Part shown: piece by piece, positions 13,826 to 26,677 of the stretch
How positions within the stretch are numbered: the stretch's first letter is position 1
How the letters are laid out: the number at the start of each line of letters is the position of its first letter
NCBI GenBank assembly: GCA_002245135.1
Contig: NGBS01001181.1
Coordinates: 1-64,000 of the forward strand
Length of the DNA: 64,000 bases
Direction of reading: 5' to 3'
Source of the DNA: Proteromonas lacertae
Taxonomy: Eukaryota; Sar; Bigyra; Opalinata; Proteromonadidae
Translations under genes and position numbers: made by a program
Notes under the pieces: generated by a model
Seen by the model: only the letters and a program-made list of their open reading frames with translations
Database searches by the model: none
Told to the model about the DNA's origin: nothing

Positions 13826-15265
13826 ATGTCAGATTTTCAGTATAAGTTTATAAAACACTTGGGTAGTGGATCATATGGTAGTGTGGATTTAGTAGAATAT
13901 AAAGGTCAAGAAATAGCGCTTAAAGCACAGAAAGTAAAAGATGAAAAAGAATTAGAAATGTGCAACAATGAAGTATTAGTTTATCTTATATATTAAATAG
14001 ATTGATGTTTTGAAAAAGCTTCATAATCGTTATGTGATACATTATCTTGATTCTTTTTATTTAAAATCCAAAAAGAATATGTACATATTAATGGAATACT
14101 GCCCAAATAAGAGTTTAAGTGATTTATTGGAGTATTTTTCAGATCATCACAAATATTTATCAAATAACGGAGTAATAAAATATTTTTGTGAAATGGTAAT
14201 TGGTTTACAATATTTACATAATCATAATATACTTCATCGAGATTTAAAGCCAGATAATATCTTTATCTCAAAAGATAATGTTTGTGTATTAGCAGATTTT
14301 GGTTTAGCGAAAGAAGTAGGAAGCATCAATGCATTGAACTCAACAATAGCAGGAACTCCATTATATATGGCTCCAGAAGTATTAAACAATGAGAAATACA
14401 ATGCCAAAGCTGAGATTTGGTCATTGGGATGTATTTTACATGAATTATGTACATTACATCCTTTATACCAAGAAGCAAGATCACAATCTGCGTTAATGAA
14501 TTTACAACGTACAGATTATGATAAATTGAAGTTACAACATCCTTTACCTCAACATATAGATAGAAAAATAAGAGATATTATAAAATGGTGTTTAAATATT
14601 GATAAAGATAAAAGACCAACAATGAATGACTTATATAACCATCCTATTGTACAGAAATTTATAAATGAAAGTATTAAATATTATGATTTAATATATTTTT
14701 ATTTATATTAGCTGGAAGATCCTTATTATTTGAATATGACACTCAGCAAGATAATACTGAATTTGATAAATCTCAAAGATTAATAGAATTGTTAAATGAA
14801 TTAAATGAATCAGTCAATATAATAGAGGAGAAATCAGAATTAATAATAGAAATATTTGATGATTATAAGAATGAAAATACAATTGATAGTATATATATAT
14901 ATATATTTATGTATTATTATTATTATTATATAGAAGAAGATGAATGTAATATATTTAGATTAATTCAACTTTTATCTGCTTATATTGGCAGAACCTTATT
15001 AATGTATTATTTATATTCTTTTATTATTAGTAAACCACATTCTCAGAATCCCAAATTTCAATATTTTTGTATTGATACTTATGATAGAATGAATAAAAAT
15101 CTCAAAAAAGATTTTTTCATAAATATAATCAATTCAATTATATCATTTTTGAGTAGACATTCATTTGAAGATGAAGCTAATGCAATATATGAAGGATTGA
15201 AAAAAGAAAGAGCTATAAATGATGATATTAGAAGAAATTGGGAAATACTTTTAAGTAGTAAATGA
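13826..15265 (+). CDS. NEK-like Ser/Thr kinase with unrecognised C-terminal domain (paralogue 1)
   Basis: Complete kinase: Gly loop LGSGSYGSV, lysine in ALKAQK, HRD in LHRDLKPDNIF, DFG in ADFGLAK, APE in MAPEVL. Exons: 13826-13972, 14001-14670, 14712-14888, 14934-15003, 15031-15265. The intron after codon 49 is shared with the other family members. The last three exons encode a roughly 150-residue tail with IGRTLL, a middle stretch and DEANAIYEGLKKE. The same tail recurs in the genes at 15356, 18859 and 20304, and I do not recognise it. Two introns (14889-14933 and 15004-15030) are multiples of three without stops, so a retained transcript would still read through; alignment with the paralogues shows that they are introns. 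Stop TGA. Confidence 0.88.
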
Positions 15266-15355
15266 ATTGAAAAATATAATAATTATTTCAACATATTTTA
15301 TTTTTTTTAATTTTGGGGTATGAAAAATTATTTGTCAAACACAAAGATCTAAAAA

Positions 15356-16845
15356 ATGCAGAAATATGAATTAGGAGAATATTTGGGAGGAGGTTGTTTT
15401 GGTAAAACCTTCAAAGTAGAATATAATGGTCAAATTGCTGTAATAAAATATATACCTAAGAGAAATACAGATGATAAACAGAAAAAGGCATTTAATGATG
15501 AAGTATATTTATTCACAATACATTTAATTGGTAGAAAAACATGTTAAAATCGCTTCACTCAAGACATGTGCTTCATTTTATAGATTCTTTTGAAGAGCCA
15601 GATAACTACTGTATTATTACAGAGTATTGTCCATATAAGACTCTTGATGTTATAATGGAAGCATTAAGAAATAAGAGGAGATATCTATCGTATTTTGGTG
15701 TTTTGAAGTATTTTAATGGTATTTTAGGAGGATTAACTCATTTAAATGCGAACAATATTATACATAGAGATTTAAAACCAGATAATATCTTCATCACTCC
15801 AGAAAATGAATGTATTTTAGGTGATTTTGGATTATCAATTACAAGTCCTGTATTGCCTGATGACAAAGGAAATAAACTTTTCAGAGCTCCAGAAGTATTT
15901 GCAGAGAGAAAGTTTCATAAAAATAGTGAAGTTTGGTCAATTGGCTTAATTTTATATGAATTATCAACAAATATTCATTTAGAGTCATATATTAATGATA
16001 ATATGAGTAAATTTAAAGAAATGCATACAAACAAAGAATTCTTTAACAAATATTATCCAAATCATTTAAAACCAATTAAACAGTTAGTAGATAAATGTTT
16101 AGAAATAGATCCAGAGAAAAGAGCAACTATTGAAGAATTGAAAAGTAGTAAACTAATTGTAGAATATAGGAGAGGTATATATATATATGAATAAATTTCT
16201 TATTATTTCAATAGAAGCTGCTGATACTTTGTTTATTAATGATACAGTTGATGATGATGAAGTAGATGATTCTTTAGAAAAATATAGTCATTATAAATCA
16301 GATAAATTATTAGTTCATTCTAGAGACATTATTTCATTATTTAAAAAAGCTTCAAGAATAAATTTAAGTCGTATAAATATATATATGATTTATTAATATA
16401 ATTATTAGAACAAAATGAATGGAAAATATTTGAATTGATTAATAGTATATCAAGTAATATTGGTGGAACATTATTATAGTATTTATTAATACTCATTTAT
16501 ATCTATTTATTTAGTGACCCTCATAATGATAATCGAAAATATATTTATATTAAAAATGAAGATTATGAAGAGTATAAATATATTTTGTTCTTTATATTTG
16601 ATAGTGATTTAATTGATAATGGTAATATACTTGATGTAATGCTTGCCATTTATAGATTTCTTCTTAAGAAGAGATTTGATGATGAAGCAAAAGCTATTTA
16701 TGAAGGTATTAAAGAAGAAAGAAGTATATAATATTTTTATATTGTTATTTTTTTATTAGAAATAAAAGAAGAGTGTAAGAAAAGGATGGAAAATATTCAT
16801 GATACAATTACTAGAAAAAGAAATAATAATAAGATAGGAAAATAA
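15356..16845 (+). CDS. NEK-like Ser/Thr kinase with unrecognised C-terminal domain (paralogue 2)
   Basis: Tandem copy of the preceding gene. Gly loop LGGGCFGKT, lysine AVIKYI, HRD in IHRDLKPDNIF, DFG in GDFGLSI, APE-like RAPEVF: all catalytic residues are present. Introns at 15503-15534, 16175-16214, 16371-16408, 16479-16514 and 16724-16759. The first lies after codon 49, as in paralogue 1. Splicing gives the conserved tail: IGGTLL, then YDPHND, and DEAKAIYEGIKEE near the end. After the last intron a short basic tail (TRKRNNNKIGK) ends at TAA. The gene is convergent with the PEPCK gene, only 44 bp between stops. Substrate unknown. Confidence 0.85.
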
Positions 16846-16889
16846 CATAATTAATAGAATAAATACATATATTTAATTCAATTTCTTTG

Positions 16890-18621
16890 TTATTCTATGT
16901 GTGGACCAAATAATGACAAATCTTCACTATCTTTAGTTTTAATTTTTTCATAGTTTTCAATAAATTTCTTTGCTAATTCTATTCTTACTTTATCATATTC
17001 ATTTTTATCATTCCATGTATTTCTTGGATTTAAAATATTAGAATCAACGCCAGGAACATCTGTAGGAAATTTCAATTTAAAAACATCAAAATCTTTATAT
17101 TCTGATGTTAATATAATTCCTTTTATGATAGTATCTACACATTTTCTTGTAATATTAATACTAATTCTTTTACCACTTTCATTAGAACCACCAATCCATC
17201 CTGTATTAACTAAATAAACAGGAATGTTATATTTTTCAATCTTTTTTCTTAACAGTTTAGCATAGATTGTTGGATGTAACAATAAGAAAGAATCACCATA
17301 ACATGAAGAAAATGAAGGTTTTAATTCCTTTATTCCTCTTTCATTTACTTCTACTTTAGATGAATAGCCAGATAAGAAGTGATATATTGCTTGTTGAGGT
17401 GTTAATAATGAAACTGGTGGCAAAACACCATAGGAATCGCAAGTTAAGAAGATAATTGAAGATGGATGATTTCCAGCGCCACTCTCATCACAATTCTCCA
17501 TTCTATATAGAGGATATGACACTCTTCCATTTTCTGTTTTTACACAATTATTATAATCAACTGATGCATTAGGATTAACCCATACATTTTCTAATATTGC
17601 TCTTTCTCTTATAGCTTTATAGATTAATTGCTCTTTATCTTTATTCAAATGAAATGTCTTTGCATAACATCCTCCTTCAAGATTAAACAAACCATCATCA
17701 TCCCAACCTATTTCATCATCACCTACTAAATATCTATCTTTGTCAACAGATATTGAAGTTTTACCAGATCCACTAGCACCAATAAATAAAGTTGTCTTTC
17801 CATCTTTACCTTTACTTACTGCAGAATGTATTGTTAATACATCATTCCTTGGTAACCAATAATTCATCAGACTAAATATTGCCTTTTCCATCTCACCTCC
17901 ATATTGGATTCCAAGTATTAATCCAATTTTCTTTTCTATGTTAAATCCAACAAATGATTCTGAATTCAATCCCATTTCTCTCCATTCATCATTTGTCAAA
18001 CCTTTACTACAGTTAATAATTGTAAAATCTGGTTCAAAATCTTTTAATTCATGTTCTTCAGGTCTGATAAACATATTGGTGACATAATGATGTTGCCATG
18101 CATATTCAGTAACAAAACGAACCTTCATTGATGATTTTCTACTAGCACCACAATAACCATCAAAAACATATATATCTTCTTTTCCTTTCATATAATTCTG
18201 AACCTTTTTCATTATTCTGTCAAATATTTCTGGTTTTATTGGTTTATTAGGAGGAATTGAACTCCACCATATTTTCTCTTCGCTTGGCATTTGTTTTACT
18301 ATGTATCTATCTTGAGGTGATCTTTGTGTGTATTTTCCTGTATCTACAGCTACTGCTCCATTTCTTACTTGAATTGCTTCACTTTTTTGTAATTCGTGAT
18401 ATTTTATCTGATCTATATTTATATAAATGTGTTATTCAATACTATATTTCAAATTTCTATTCACTTTTCCCACATATATTCCAAGTTTGTCTAATCCTAA
18501 ATCTAATCCACTAGAATTGATAGTTCTTCTCCCATATTTTACAAATTTTGATCTATATTTGGTAAAATTATTCTATATACTTCAATAAAAATCTGTTTTG
18601 AGATAATCTAGAAATAAACAT
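16890..18621 (-). CDS. Phosphoenolpyruvate carboxykinase, ATP-dependent, with a possible mitochondrial presequence
   Basis: Catalyses oxaloacetate + ATP to PEP + CO2 + ADP. ATP-type hallmarks: P-loop FIGASGSGKTS, metal-binding GDDEIGW, EGGCYAKTFHL, YGGEMEKA, VNTGWIGG and RSPQDRYIV near the N-terminus. About 557 residues, close to the family's usual 530-550. Three exons joined by 28-nt (18553-18580) and 30-nt (18413-18442) introns. The first exon has just 41 nt. The start chosen at 18621 gives MFISRLSQNRFLLK, with Arg, Ser, Leu and Phe but no acids, so it looks like a mitochondrial presequence. The enzyme may therefore act inside the mitochondrion, in gluconeogenesis or anaplerosis. An ATG just upstream is out of frame. 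Confidence 0.93.
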
Positions 18622-18858
18622 TCTCAGAAATTTGAAAAATGTTCTTCATTTTTTATTTCATCATTATGTATGTATATAATATATTATTGTGTTTCATTCT
18701 GTCCAATATAGTGAATTAATCTAATTTAAATCCTCTTTATGAGAATCTAAGTAACTTTTGTTGAAAATCTGACAATTATGTATTATGTTAGTATTTCAAA
18801 TACAAACATTATATATATTTTTCATTATAACATATAACTATATTATATAACAACAATT

Positions 18859-20194
18859 TTAAGCATACTTTGCAAAATCATCTTTAAATTCCTTACTTTG
18901 TCCTATATACAATATATATATATATATATATAATACCTGTTTCAACCATCAAAGCATTAGCCATAGCAAAACATTCATCATGATAACTCTGTTTACTAAA
19001 AAACTCAAGTATTGACATAAAAATATTATGAATCATCACATTTCTTTCCCATTCATTCTTTCTATCTTCATAACTATCAATTTTTACAAATTCCACTTTA
19101 TTTGACTCGTCATATGGATCTAATAATAACTGCCTTCCTATTCTTTTACTACAGTATTGAACAATTTTAAATAGTTTTTGTTTAATCTTTTTATCTATTG
19201 ATTTTTCTTTAGAAAATGTTTCAAATAATTGTTTAATTGAATCTGCATTTACTTCTATTTGTTCTTTCTTATTAATTGATTCATAAACTACATCCAATAT
19301 CGGCTTCATATCCTTTTTCATTTTTGTATCATATGAATAATTCAACGAAACGCAATCTTGACTTATAAAATTCTGAATAATTTCTTCATTATATAATTCA
19401 TTAGCTGATAATCGATCTGCTGGATTTATCTGTAAACATTTATCTATTAAATCATACAATCTATTATCTAAATGCTTTGGTAACTTCAAGCCAAGTTCTC
19501 TAAATGGTATTTTTTGTAATTTCTTTAATTGAAGCGGTGTTTGAGCTTTTTCATACACCGCTTTAAATGTACAAATCTCGTACAATATACAACCTAATGA
19601 CCAAATATCTGCTTTTGAGTTATATTTGTTTCCTCTGAATACCTCTGGAGCCATATACATTGGACTACCTGCATATGTTCTATTAAGTGCTTCTAAATCT
19701 TCTACTTGTTTAGCAAAACCAAAATCACCCAAGATACACACATTATCTGTTGTGATGAAGATATTATCAGGTTTTAAGTCTCTGTGGAGGATGTGATGGT
19801 TATGAATATATTTTAAACCCATTAGCATTTCTGTGAAATACTTTAGAACACCTAATGTTGAAAGATAATGCTCATATTCAGACAGAGCATCCAAAACATC
19901 ACTTAATGATTTATATTCACAATACTCCATGTAAATATCGTAATATGACTTTCCCTTATCTGTTGTTGCTATTCCTTCATAAATATGAACAAGGTATCTA
20001 CAATGCAACCCTTTCAGTATATCAACCTAGTTATATATAAAAGTAAAATAACATACTTCTTTTTGTATAACCTCTAGAGGCATCTCTCTACAGATTCTTT
20101 GTCTTTTCAAAACCATCTTTTCTCCATTACATTTAATAAGGTATGCTTTACCGAATGAACCTTCGCCTACTTTTTTAATTACCTCGTATTTCAT
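18859..20194 (-). CDS. NEK-like Ser/Thr kinase with unrecognised C-terminal domain (paralogue 3)
   Basis: Minus-strand member of the local kinase family. Gly loop VGEGSFGKA, lysine in VLKRQR, HRD in LHRDLKPDNIF, DFG in GDFGFAK, APE in MAPEVF. The first exon is 46 codons (20057-20194), then a 30-nt intron (20027-20056) at the shared position. The tail is intronless through IGRQLL, LLDPYDES and DECFAMANAL. This shows where the other paralogues have introns. A final 34-nt (TA)-rich intron (18903-18936) leads to a last short exon ending KEFKDDFAKYA and TAA. All catalytic residues are present, so it should be active. Target unknown. Confidence 0.87.
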
Positions 20195-20303
20195 AAAATC
20201 AAAAAAAGAGTAAAATTTGAAAATACACAGACAATACACCAATACACTAATTGAAGTGTATTTACAGAAGAAACAAAATTTAAACAATGTTAGAATACTT
20301 AAT

Positions 20304-20713
20304 TTAAGCTAAATCTACTGCTGTTGGATTTTTCGTAATTTCTATCCATAGATTTTTATCTTCATTTGATACATCTAAACAACAAAAAATGATAAAATCT
20401 TCATAATTATACCTTTTTCTTTTCGAAGTTCTTCCAAAATAGCTATTGCTTCATCATAATAGTGATGAACATAGAGAAATTTAATAATATAAGAAATTAG
20501 ATTAATTATTTTACTTTCTTCTTCCCATCCTTTACAAGATTCGTAAGTATTTAATTTTTGATATATCATCTTATGTGGTACAGCATGCGGATCACTAATA
20601 TAAATTAATAATATATTATATATATTAGAATAATACGATAATAAACATCTACCAATATAACATGAAACATATTCGATTATTTTGAATATTCTTACTTCAT
20701 TCTGATCTATATT

Positions 20714-20749
<36 letters not shown>

Positions 20750-21847
20750 TATATATACTATCTAATAATTTAACATCCATCAATTTATCAAATATTGACT
20801 ATAAAATAATAATAATAATAAATACAGTAATTAAATATGAATAAGTATTAAGTGACTCTAAATTCTTTGAGCAATAATAATCAATTCGATTAAAGTCTTC
20901 AACAATATCATCATACTCTTCAGTATCTAATTGAAATAAAAACTCACCGCAATCTACATAAGATAAATAATTAAATATATATATACCTTTGTTTATAAAA
21001 TCTTGTATAATATTTTCTTTCAATATATCATCAATAGATGGTCTATCATCAGGGTTAATTTGCAAACATTTCAATATAATATGATATAATTCAATTGGAT
21101 AAAATGATGGAATTGATTTGTTTAACGCACCAAATGGAATGCTGATTATTTCTTTTAATTTCTTATTATCATCTATTCCTTTAAATTCAAATGGATATTG
21201 AAGTGTACAAATTTCATATAATACACAACCTAAAGACCAAATATCAGCTTTCATATTATATCCCCTTGCTTTGAATATTTCTGGACACATATAGGCAGTT
21301 GTACCTTTCACTGATCTTTGAAGGTCTTCAATATTATTAACCACTTTTGATAAACCAAAATCACCTAAAATACATACATTGTCATTTGTAACGAAGATAT
21401 TTCCTGGTTTTAAATCTCTATGAAGTATGTTATGACTATGAAGATATTTAACACCCATTACTATATCTGTGAAATACTTCAGAACACCTTCTGTTGAGAG
21501 ATAGCGCTTTCTTTTCTGTAATTCATTCAAGATCTGCCTTAATGTTTGATACTTACAATATTCCATAAGAATGCAATAGTATTTGCCTTCATCTCTTTCT
21601 TCAATGAATTTTGATTTGAAATGTGTTAAATATCTACAATGAGCTTTCATTAATATATCAGCCTAACATAATATAACATATAACATTATACTTCATTTTC
21701 ACAATCTTCATATGAACAACTCCTTTTGCCTGTCCCTAATCTTATTCTTTTAAGAACAACTTCTTCTCCTTGGTATTCCACTAATTCAGCACAACCAAAG
21801 CCACCAAGTCCTAAATGTTTCTTATGTTTATATGTTGGATTTGACAT
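20304..21847 (-). CDS. NEK-like Ser/Thr kinase with unrecognised C-terminal domain (paralogue 4)
   Basis: Gly loop LGLGGFGCA, lysine VVLKRIR, HRD in LHRDLKPGNIF, DFG in GDFGLSK; the APE position reads CPEIF. The first exon has 52 codons with the family intron after it (21663-21691). The tail is spread over several small exons with introns near 20954-20986 (33 nt, no stop), 20799-20825, about 20703-20759 (a long TA run), about 20595-20640, and one near 20375-20415. It contains IGRCLL, SDPHAV and DEAIAILEELRKE. The acceptor before NEVRIFKII is ambiguous: only the CAG at 20703-20705, not the nearby TAG, keeps the frame. Stop TAA at 20304. Confidence 0.8.
20720..20748. repeat. (TA)n run inside a kinase intron
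   Basis: About 29 bp of TA dinucleotides within an intron of the kinase gene above. One of several such runs in this window that lie inside introns close to the GTATAT donor. Confidence 0.9.
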
Positions 21848-22019
21848 TTTAAAGTGTCAAGCTTGAAGATGAGAATCAAACCTATACCAATTTTTTCTAC
21901 ATATTTTAACAAACCTCAATTACTAATACTAATATATTTAATTCTATTCTCTTTATTAGAGCATATCAAAACAAAAATTACTCAAAAAATCAAACTATTA
22001 CTCATAATTAATTTAAATG

Positions 22020-25000
22020 CTATTTATCTTCACTCACAACAGAAGTTGTTGGTCTATTTATCCTTCCTTCTTTTCTTTCATTCATACTAGTATTATTATC
22101 AATAAAAATAACATTTTCTTCACCTAAATACACATTCTTAGCTTCTCTTTCAACTATCTCATTATCATTAGTAAATAAAATTGTTTGACAAAAATCATCT
22201 GGTTCTCTCCATTACCAGTGGCTTCTTCATAAGATGGAGCTTCTTTCAATATTCCTCTATATATCAGCATATCATCTAATAGAATTTGAAATTCTCTAAC
22301 TCCTCTATTGGGAGTTTTACTATAATTCCATATTTTGATATAACTTAAAGTTATAGGTTCATCAAAATAAATCACAATCATATTGTCTTCATTGTTTAGA
22401 TGATATGGACTAAGCCACATATGATGGTCATTATATGTATTATTAACATAATCATATAATTTATCAATTGTTCTATCATCATGAGCATTTTCTATTAGTT
22501 AAATAAACAATATATATATATATATACTATTTTCTTCTAATATATTAATATCTCTTGGTCTTGCTTCAATATTATCACTATTTATCTCTAATAACTCATT
22601 ATTATCATCATATAACTCAATTCCATTCAAACCAATATAAAATGGATCACCCCATGTTGAGAATAATATGAATTTAAATATATAACCTCTTGGATTGACT
22701 AATGTCTCATATTGTTGATTAAATGTAACGGTACTTTGTTCAGTAATATTTGGTTGAGTTGTATTCATTAATTCACTTTCAGATGGTTCACTTAAAAGGA
22801 AATCTGTTAATTCTAATGGATTATTCTCATCAATAGTTGGAAGAAGAGAAGTGCCTGTATTAAAGAGACTATCATTTCTTTCTATACAAAATAATAATAA
22901 AATATATATTTATACGGATAGTAACTGATGAAGATTGATTCAATTTCAATGGAATTAATTGTCCATAATCAAAACTATTATTTCCTGGTGCTTTTCTCAA
23001 TATATAACCATCAGGAGGAGTAACAATCTCTTTATCAATAAACACTTTAATATTTCTCACACCTTTATAAGAATCTTCTTCATTGGCATTATAATTATAA
23101 ATCAATAAACCTTTAATAGGTTGTGGTTTTAATAATTTAATATGAAACATATAGGAATAAGGTACATAATATGAATTGCAAGGTATTAACCACATTTGAT
23201 CACTATCACAGGTAATATCAATATCATTCACTAACGCTTCACAATTCACTTTCTCACCATTTGGACTTTGGAAATATATTTGTCTTGGTGATAATTTCAT
23301 AGGTTCACAGTTCTTATTTAATATTTTAATACTTGTCAATCCTATTTCACTAATATCACCATAATTACCACCTAATTGAATAGTAACAAATTGACCATCA
23401 ATTGCTGGATTACTTTTGATTGTATTTGCTGTTTTTGGTCTGAATTTTTGTGTTGAATTTCTTGAATTAGGTGGAGTAAAACCTGGATTAGTAGAATTAT
23501 TAGTAGTGGAAGTATTTGGCGTTGTTGTAGAATTCACAAGTGGGCTTCGATCTAATCCTGTCTTTGGTCTTCCATCTCTACAAGTACCTCTATTGCTTAA
23601 TTCATCATCACATTTACTACGAGCTGTTCTTGGTCTATCAACAGTATTACACATCCACTATAATATATAATAAATAAATATATACTAATGGTTGTGATTC
23701 TTCAGTGTTAATCTGCTTAGCAATAACATCATATCTTTCAATTAATTTCAATATATTATCATCAATTGTAAATAATATACATTCACTACAACTTTCTATA
23801 CCTAATGCAGCACCTGGTGCTTTCTTTATTTCTCCTTTAAATATATATTTATTATCCAATGTAATCTCCATATATCTTACACCTCTACAACTGTGTATTC
23901 TACCTGTATTGTAATTCCATATTCTTATCATCGAGAAGGTCATTGGAGTAAGGAAATCAATAGTTAAAGTATGATCATTTCCCTATATAAATATATATTT
24001 AATTCATTCTTATTATAATACTGGTGTATAAGGAATAAGCCATGAATGTAATGGATCTCTTGTATGATTTATACCATCAAACAACTTATCAATTGTTCTT
24101 GGATCATCATCATAATCAGTTAAAATATTAATATCAGGTGGATTTGCTACAACTTGTTCATATACATCTATATTATATATATAATATAATAAATAATGAT
24201 AATTAATACTATTTACTGATACCATATGACCATATTTATCAAAGAAATCAATTCCCATTAGTCCTAAGTAATATGGATCACCCCAGGTTGAGTATAAGTG
24301 GAATACCATTTTCTGTCCTTTTGGTAATGTAGGAATATTGAATCTTTCACTCTTTTGAGTGATTACTCCATGTTCAGTCTATTAAATATATATAATTAGT
24401 AATATTATACATCAATTATATCATTTACTATAAAATCATCATCTCCATTTTCATTCATATTATTCATCATTATATTTGTACCAGACATTTTCATTTCATT
24501 ATCATCATAATTTACGAAATTTACATAATTTTCACCTTCTGTTGTGTTTACAGAGGATACTACTTGCTTGTCACCTAAGGCTCTTCCTTTATTGGTTCTT
24601 TCGTTGTGTTTTAAATTATCCCAACTTTCTTCTAGTGATATTGGCTAAAATATATGAAATTTAATGATTATACTCTAGGTTTTCTTGGCTTCTTCATTGT
24701 AGATGATGCTGTAGAAGGCACAGAAGAGGTAATAGATCCAGTAGAACCATCGCTTCTAGAAAAATAAACGAATCTATTTATACGATTTATGTCTCTCCAA
24801 TATAAAAGGAGCATGTGGTCTAATTTCATCGTTACTTCTCATCTTATATGCTCCAGTGTCATTAAAAGTCAAAATCTGCGTAGAAGCAGATCCGACATTA
24901 GGATTTCTTGGTTTTAATCTAGGCAATTTTGGTTTAGAATCTAGAAGAAATAAAAAAGACTATACGAGGAATTAACATCCAATCTGGTACAGATGAAGGT

Positions 25001-25080
25001 CTAATTACAGGATCATCGTCATCATCCTTCTCTCGAGTAAACTGCTCCATTAGTTTATCTAAAGTATCAAGTGGTTCCAT
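22020..25080 (-). CDS. KATNIP: KATNIP (katanin-interacting protein) homologue, DUF4457 modules
   Basis: Ciliary-base protein family; the human KATNIP gene is linked to Joubert syndrome. Ten exons with nine 25-42-nt introns give roughly 830 residues. The N-terminal ~240 residues are polar and low in structure (start [14 protein letters not shown]). Three related modules follow. Module 1 has [40 protein letters not shown] and [10 protein letters not shown]. Module 2 is weaker ([30 protein letters not shown]). Module 3 has [34 protein letters not shown] and [10 protein letters not shown]. Near 22200-22220 the frame must shift to reach [12 protein letters not shown] and the TAG stop. A 17-nt GT..AG segment fits there, as does a one-base slip. 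The short human-like C-terminus suggests the end is right. Confidence 0.85.
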
Positions 25081-25196
25081 TTTATTAAATAAAACAGAAA
25101 AAAGACAAAGGAATACTCAAACTAATATTTGTGTATTAAGTGTACAAAAAACAAAACATCAAAGAAATCATAGAACTTATCATCAAAACATTAAAT

Positions 25197-26641
25197 TTAA
25201 CATTTATAACTCTCATCTTGTGGTAATTGCTCTAATAAATTAAACTCCATACCTTCTGTATCAATTGTACCATAAGAAAAGTGAATTCCAACCATACTAC
25301 ATCCAGCATTCCTCATCAACTGTTCTACTTCTTTCACAGCATCAGCATTTTTGGTGATACAATTAACAAAACCACCTCCACCAGCTCCACATATTCCAAC
25401 TCCATAACAAGCTGGTTCGATAGCTTTCATTATCTTCTCAACAAATGGAGGATTGCCATGAGATAATATAATCTTATTTTTAGCATGAATGCTCAATACT
25501 TTACCAAGTAATGGTAAATCACCAGTTTCAATTGCTTTCCTACCAACTTGAACATACTCCATCATCTCCCTACAAGCATCCATTATATATGGACTACTAC
25601 CATACCATTCTCTTATTACATTTTGAACTAAATTTCTAGCTAATCTTGCATGACCAGAGTATATGAATAATAAATGATGATTCAATGTCTCTACTAATGA
25701 TTTATGAGGTGTAACAGGATGAACCGTTAATTCAATAGGTAATTTGTTATCACATGCAGTTATAGCAAAACCAGGATATATACCAGCTTGATCTGCCCAA
25801 CCTCCACCACTAGTTAATAACTGTTCAATAGCTAATACAGTATACATCATAAAATGCCATGAACATCGAATACTACATACTTTACATAATGATGATACTA
25901 AACAAGCAGCTAATATACTACTTCCACCTAAACCACATCCTTTGGGTAATACACTTGTCATTGCTATTTCTAAACCACCACCAATTTTTTCCATTAACTG
26001 CTCTTGTAATGTCTTTGGTATTGACAAATCTACAATCTTTAAAGCCAATAATGCACTCTTGATTAAAGCACCTGGTGCAGCTGGTTGACAATAATCCTTC
26101 ATATCATCTAAACTATTAATATCAACTTGTCCTCTATGACTACCTGGTAAAGGAACTAATGAGATTCTTAAGTCCTGAATTCTTCTAACATAAGCTCTAA
26201 GAGGTCTTTTCCCATCTAATAATATTGCTGTTTCTAATACTATGGCTAAATGAGGTAATTCATAGGTAATAGGAGGTAAATCTAACCATCCACCCATTAA
26301 GTTCAATCTAGCAGCTGATCGATGTTCTACCCATAACCCGATCTTCACTTTTTCATTGAAATTATCTTCAAGAATTGAACGAGGTGTTTGTAATACACAT
26401 TGACTGATAAGAATCTATTTTATAATAATAATAATAATAACATTTATACTTGACATAATCCAATATAATGTCTAGCAGCTCTAATAACGAATTCAGGATG
26501 TTTCAACCATTGTGTTCTCAATACAGACATCTCTTCAGTTGCTTCTTTCACTTTATGTTGTTGTAATAACAAGTGAGGATGAGACCAAACGGAATTATTA
26601 CCTGGACCAGATCTGATACGTTGGCTAAAACATTATAATAT

Positions 26642-26677
<36 letters not shown>

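Noticed and set aside
26647-26674. TA arrays as replication origins or attachment sites
   Set aside because: They lie inside introns next to donors; splicing explains their place better.
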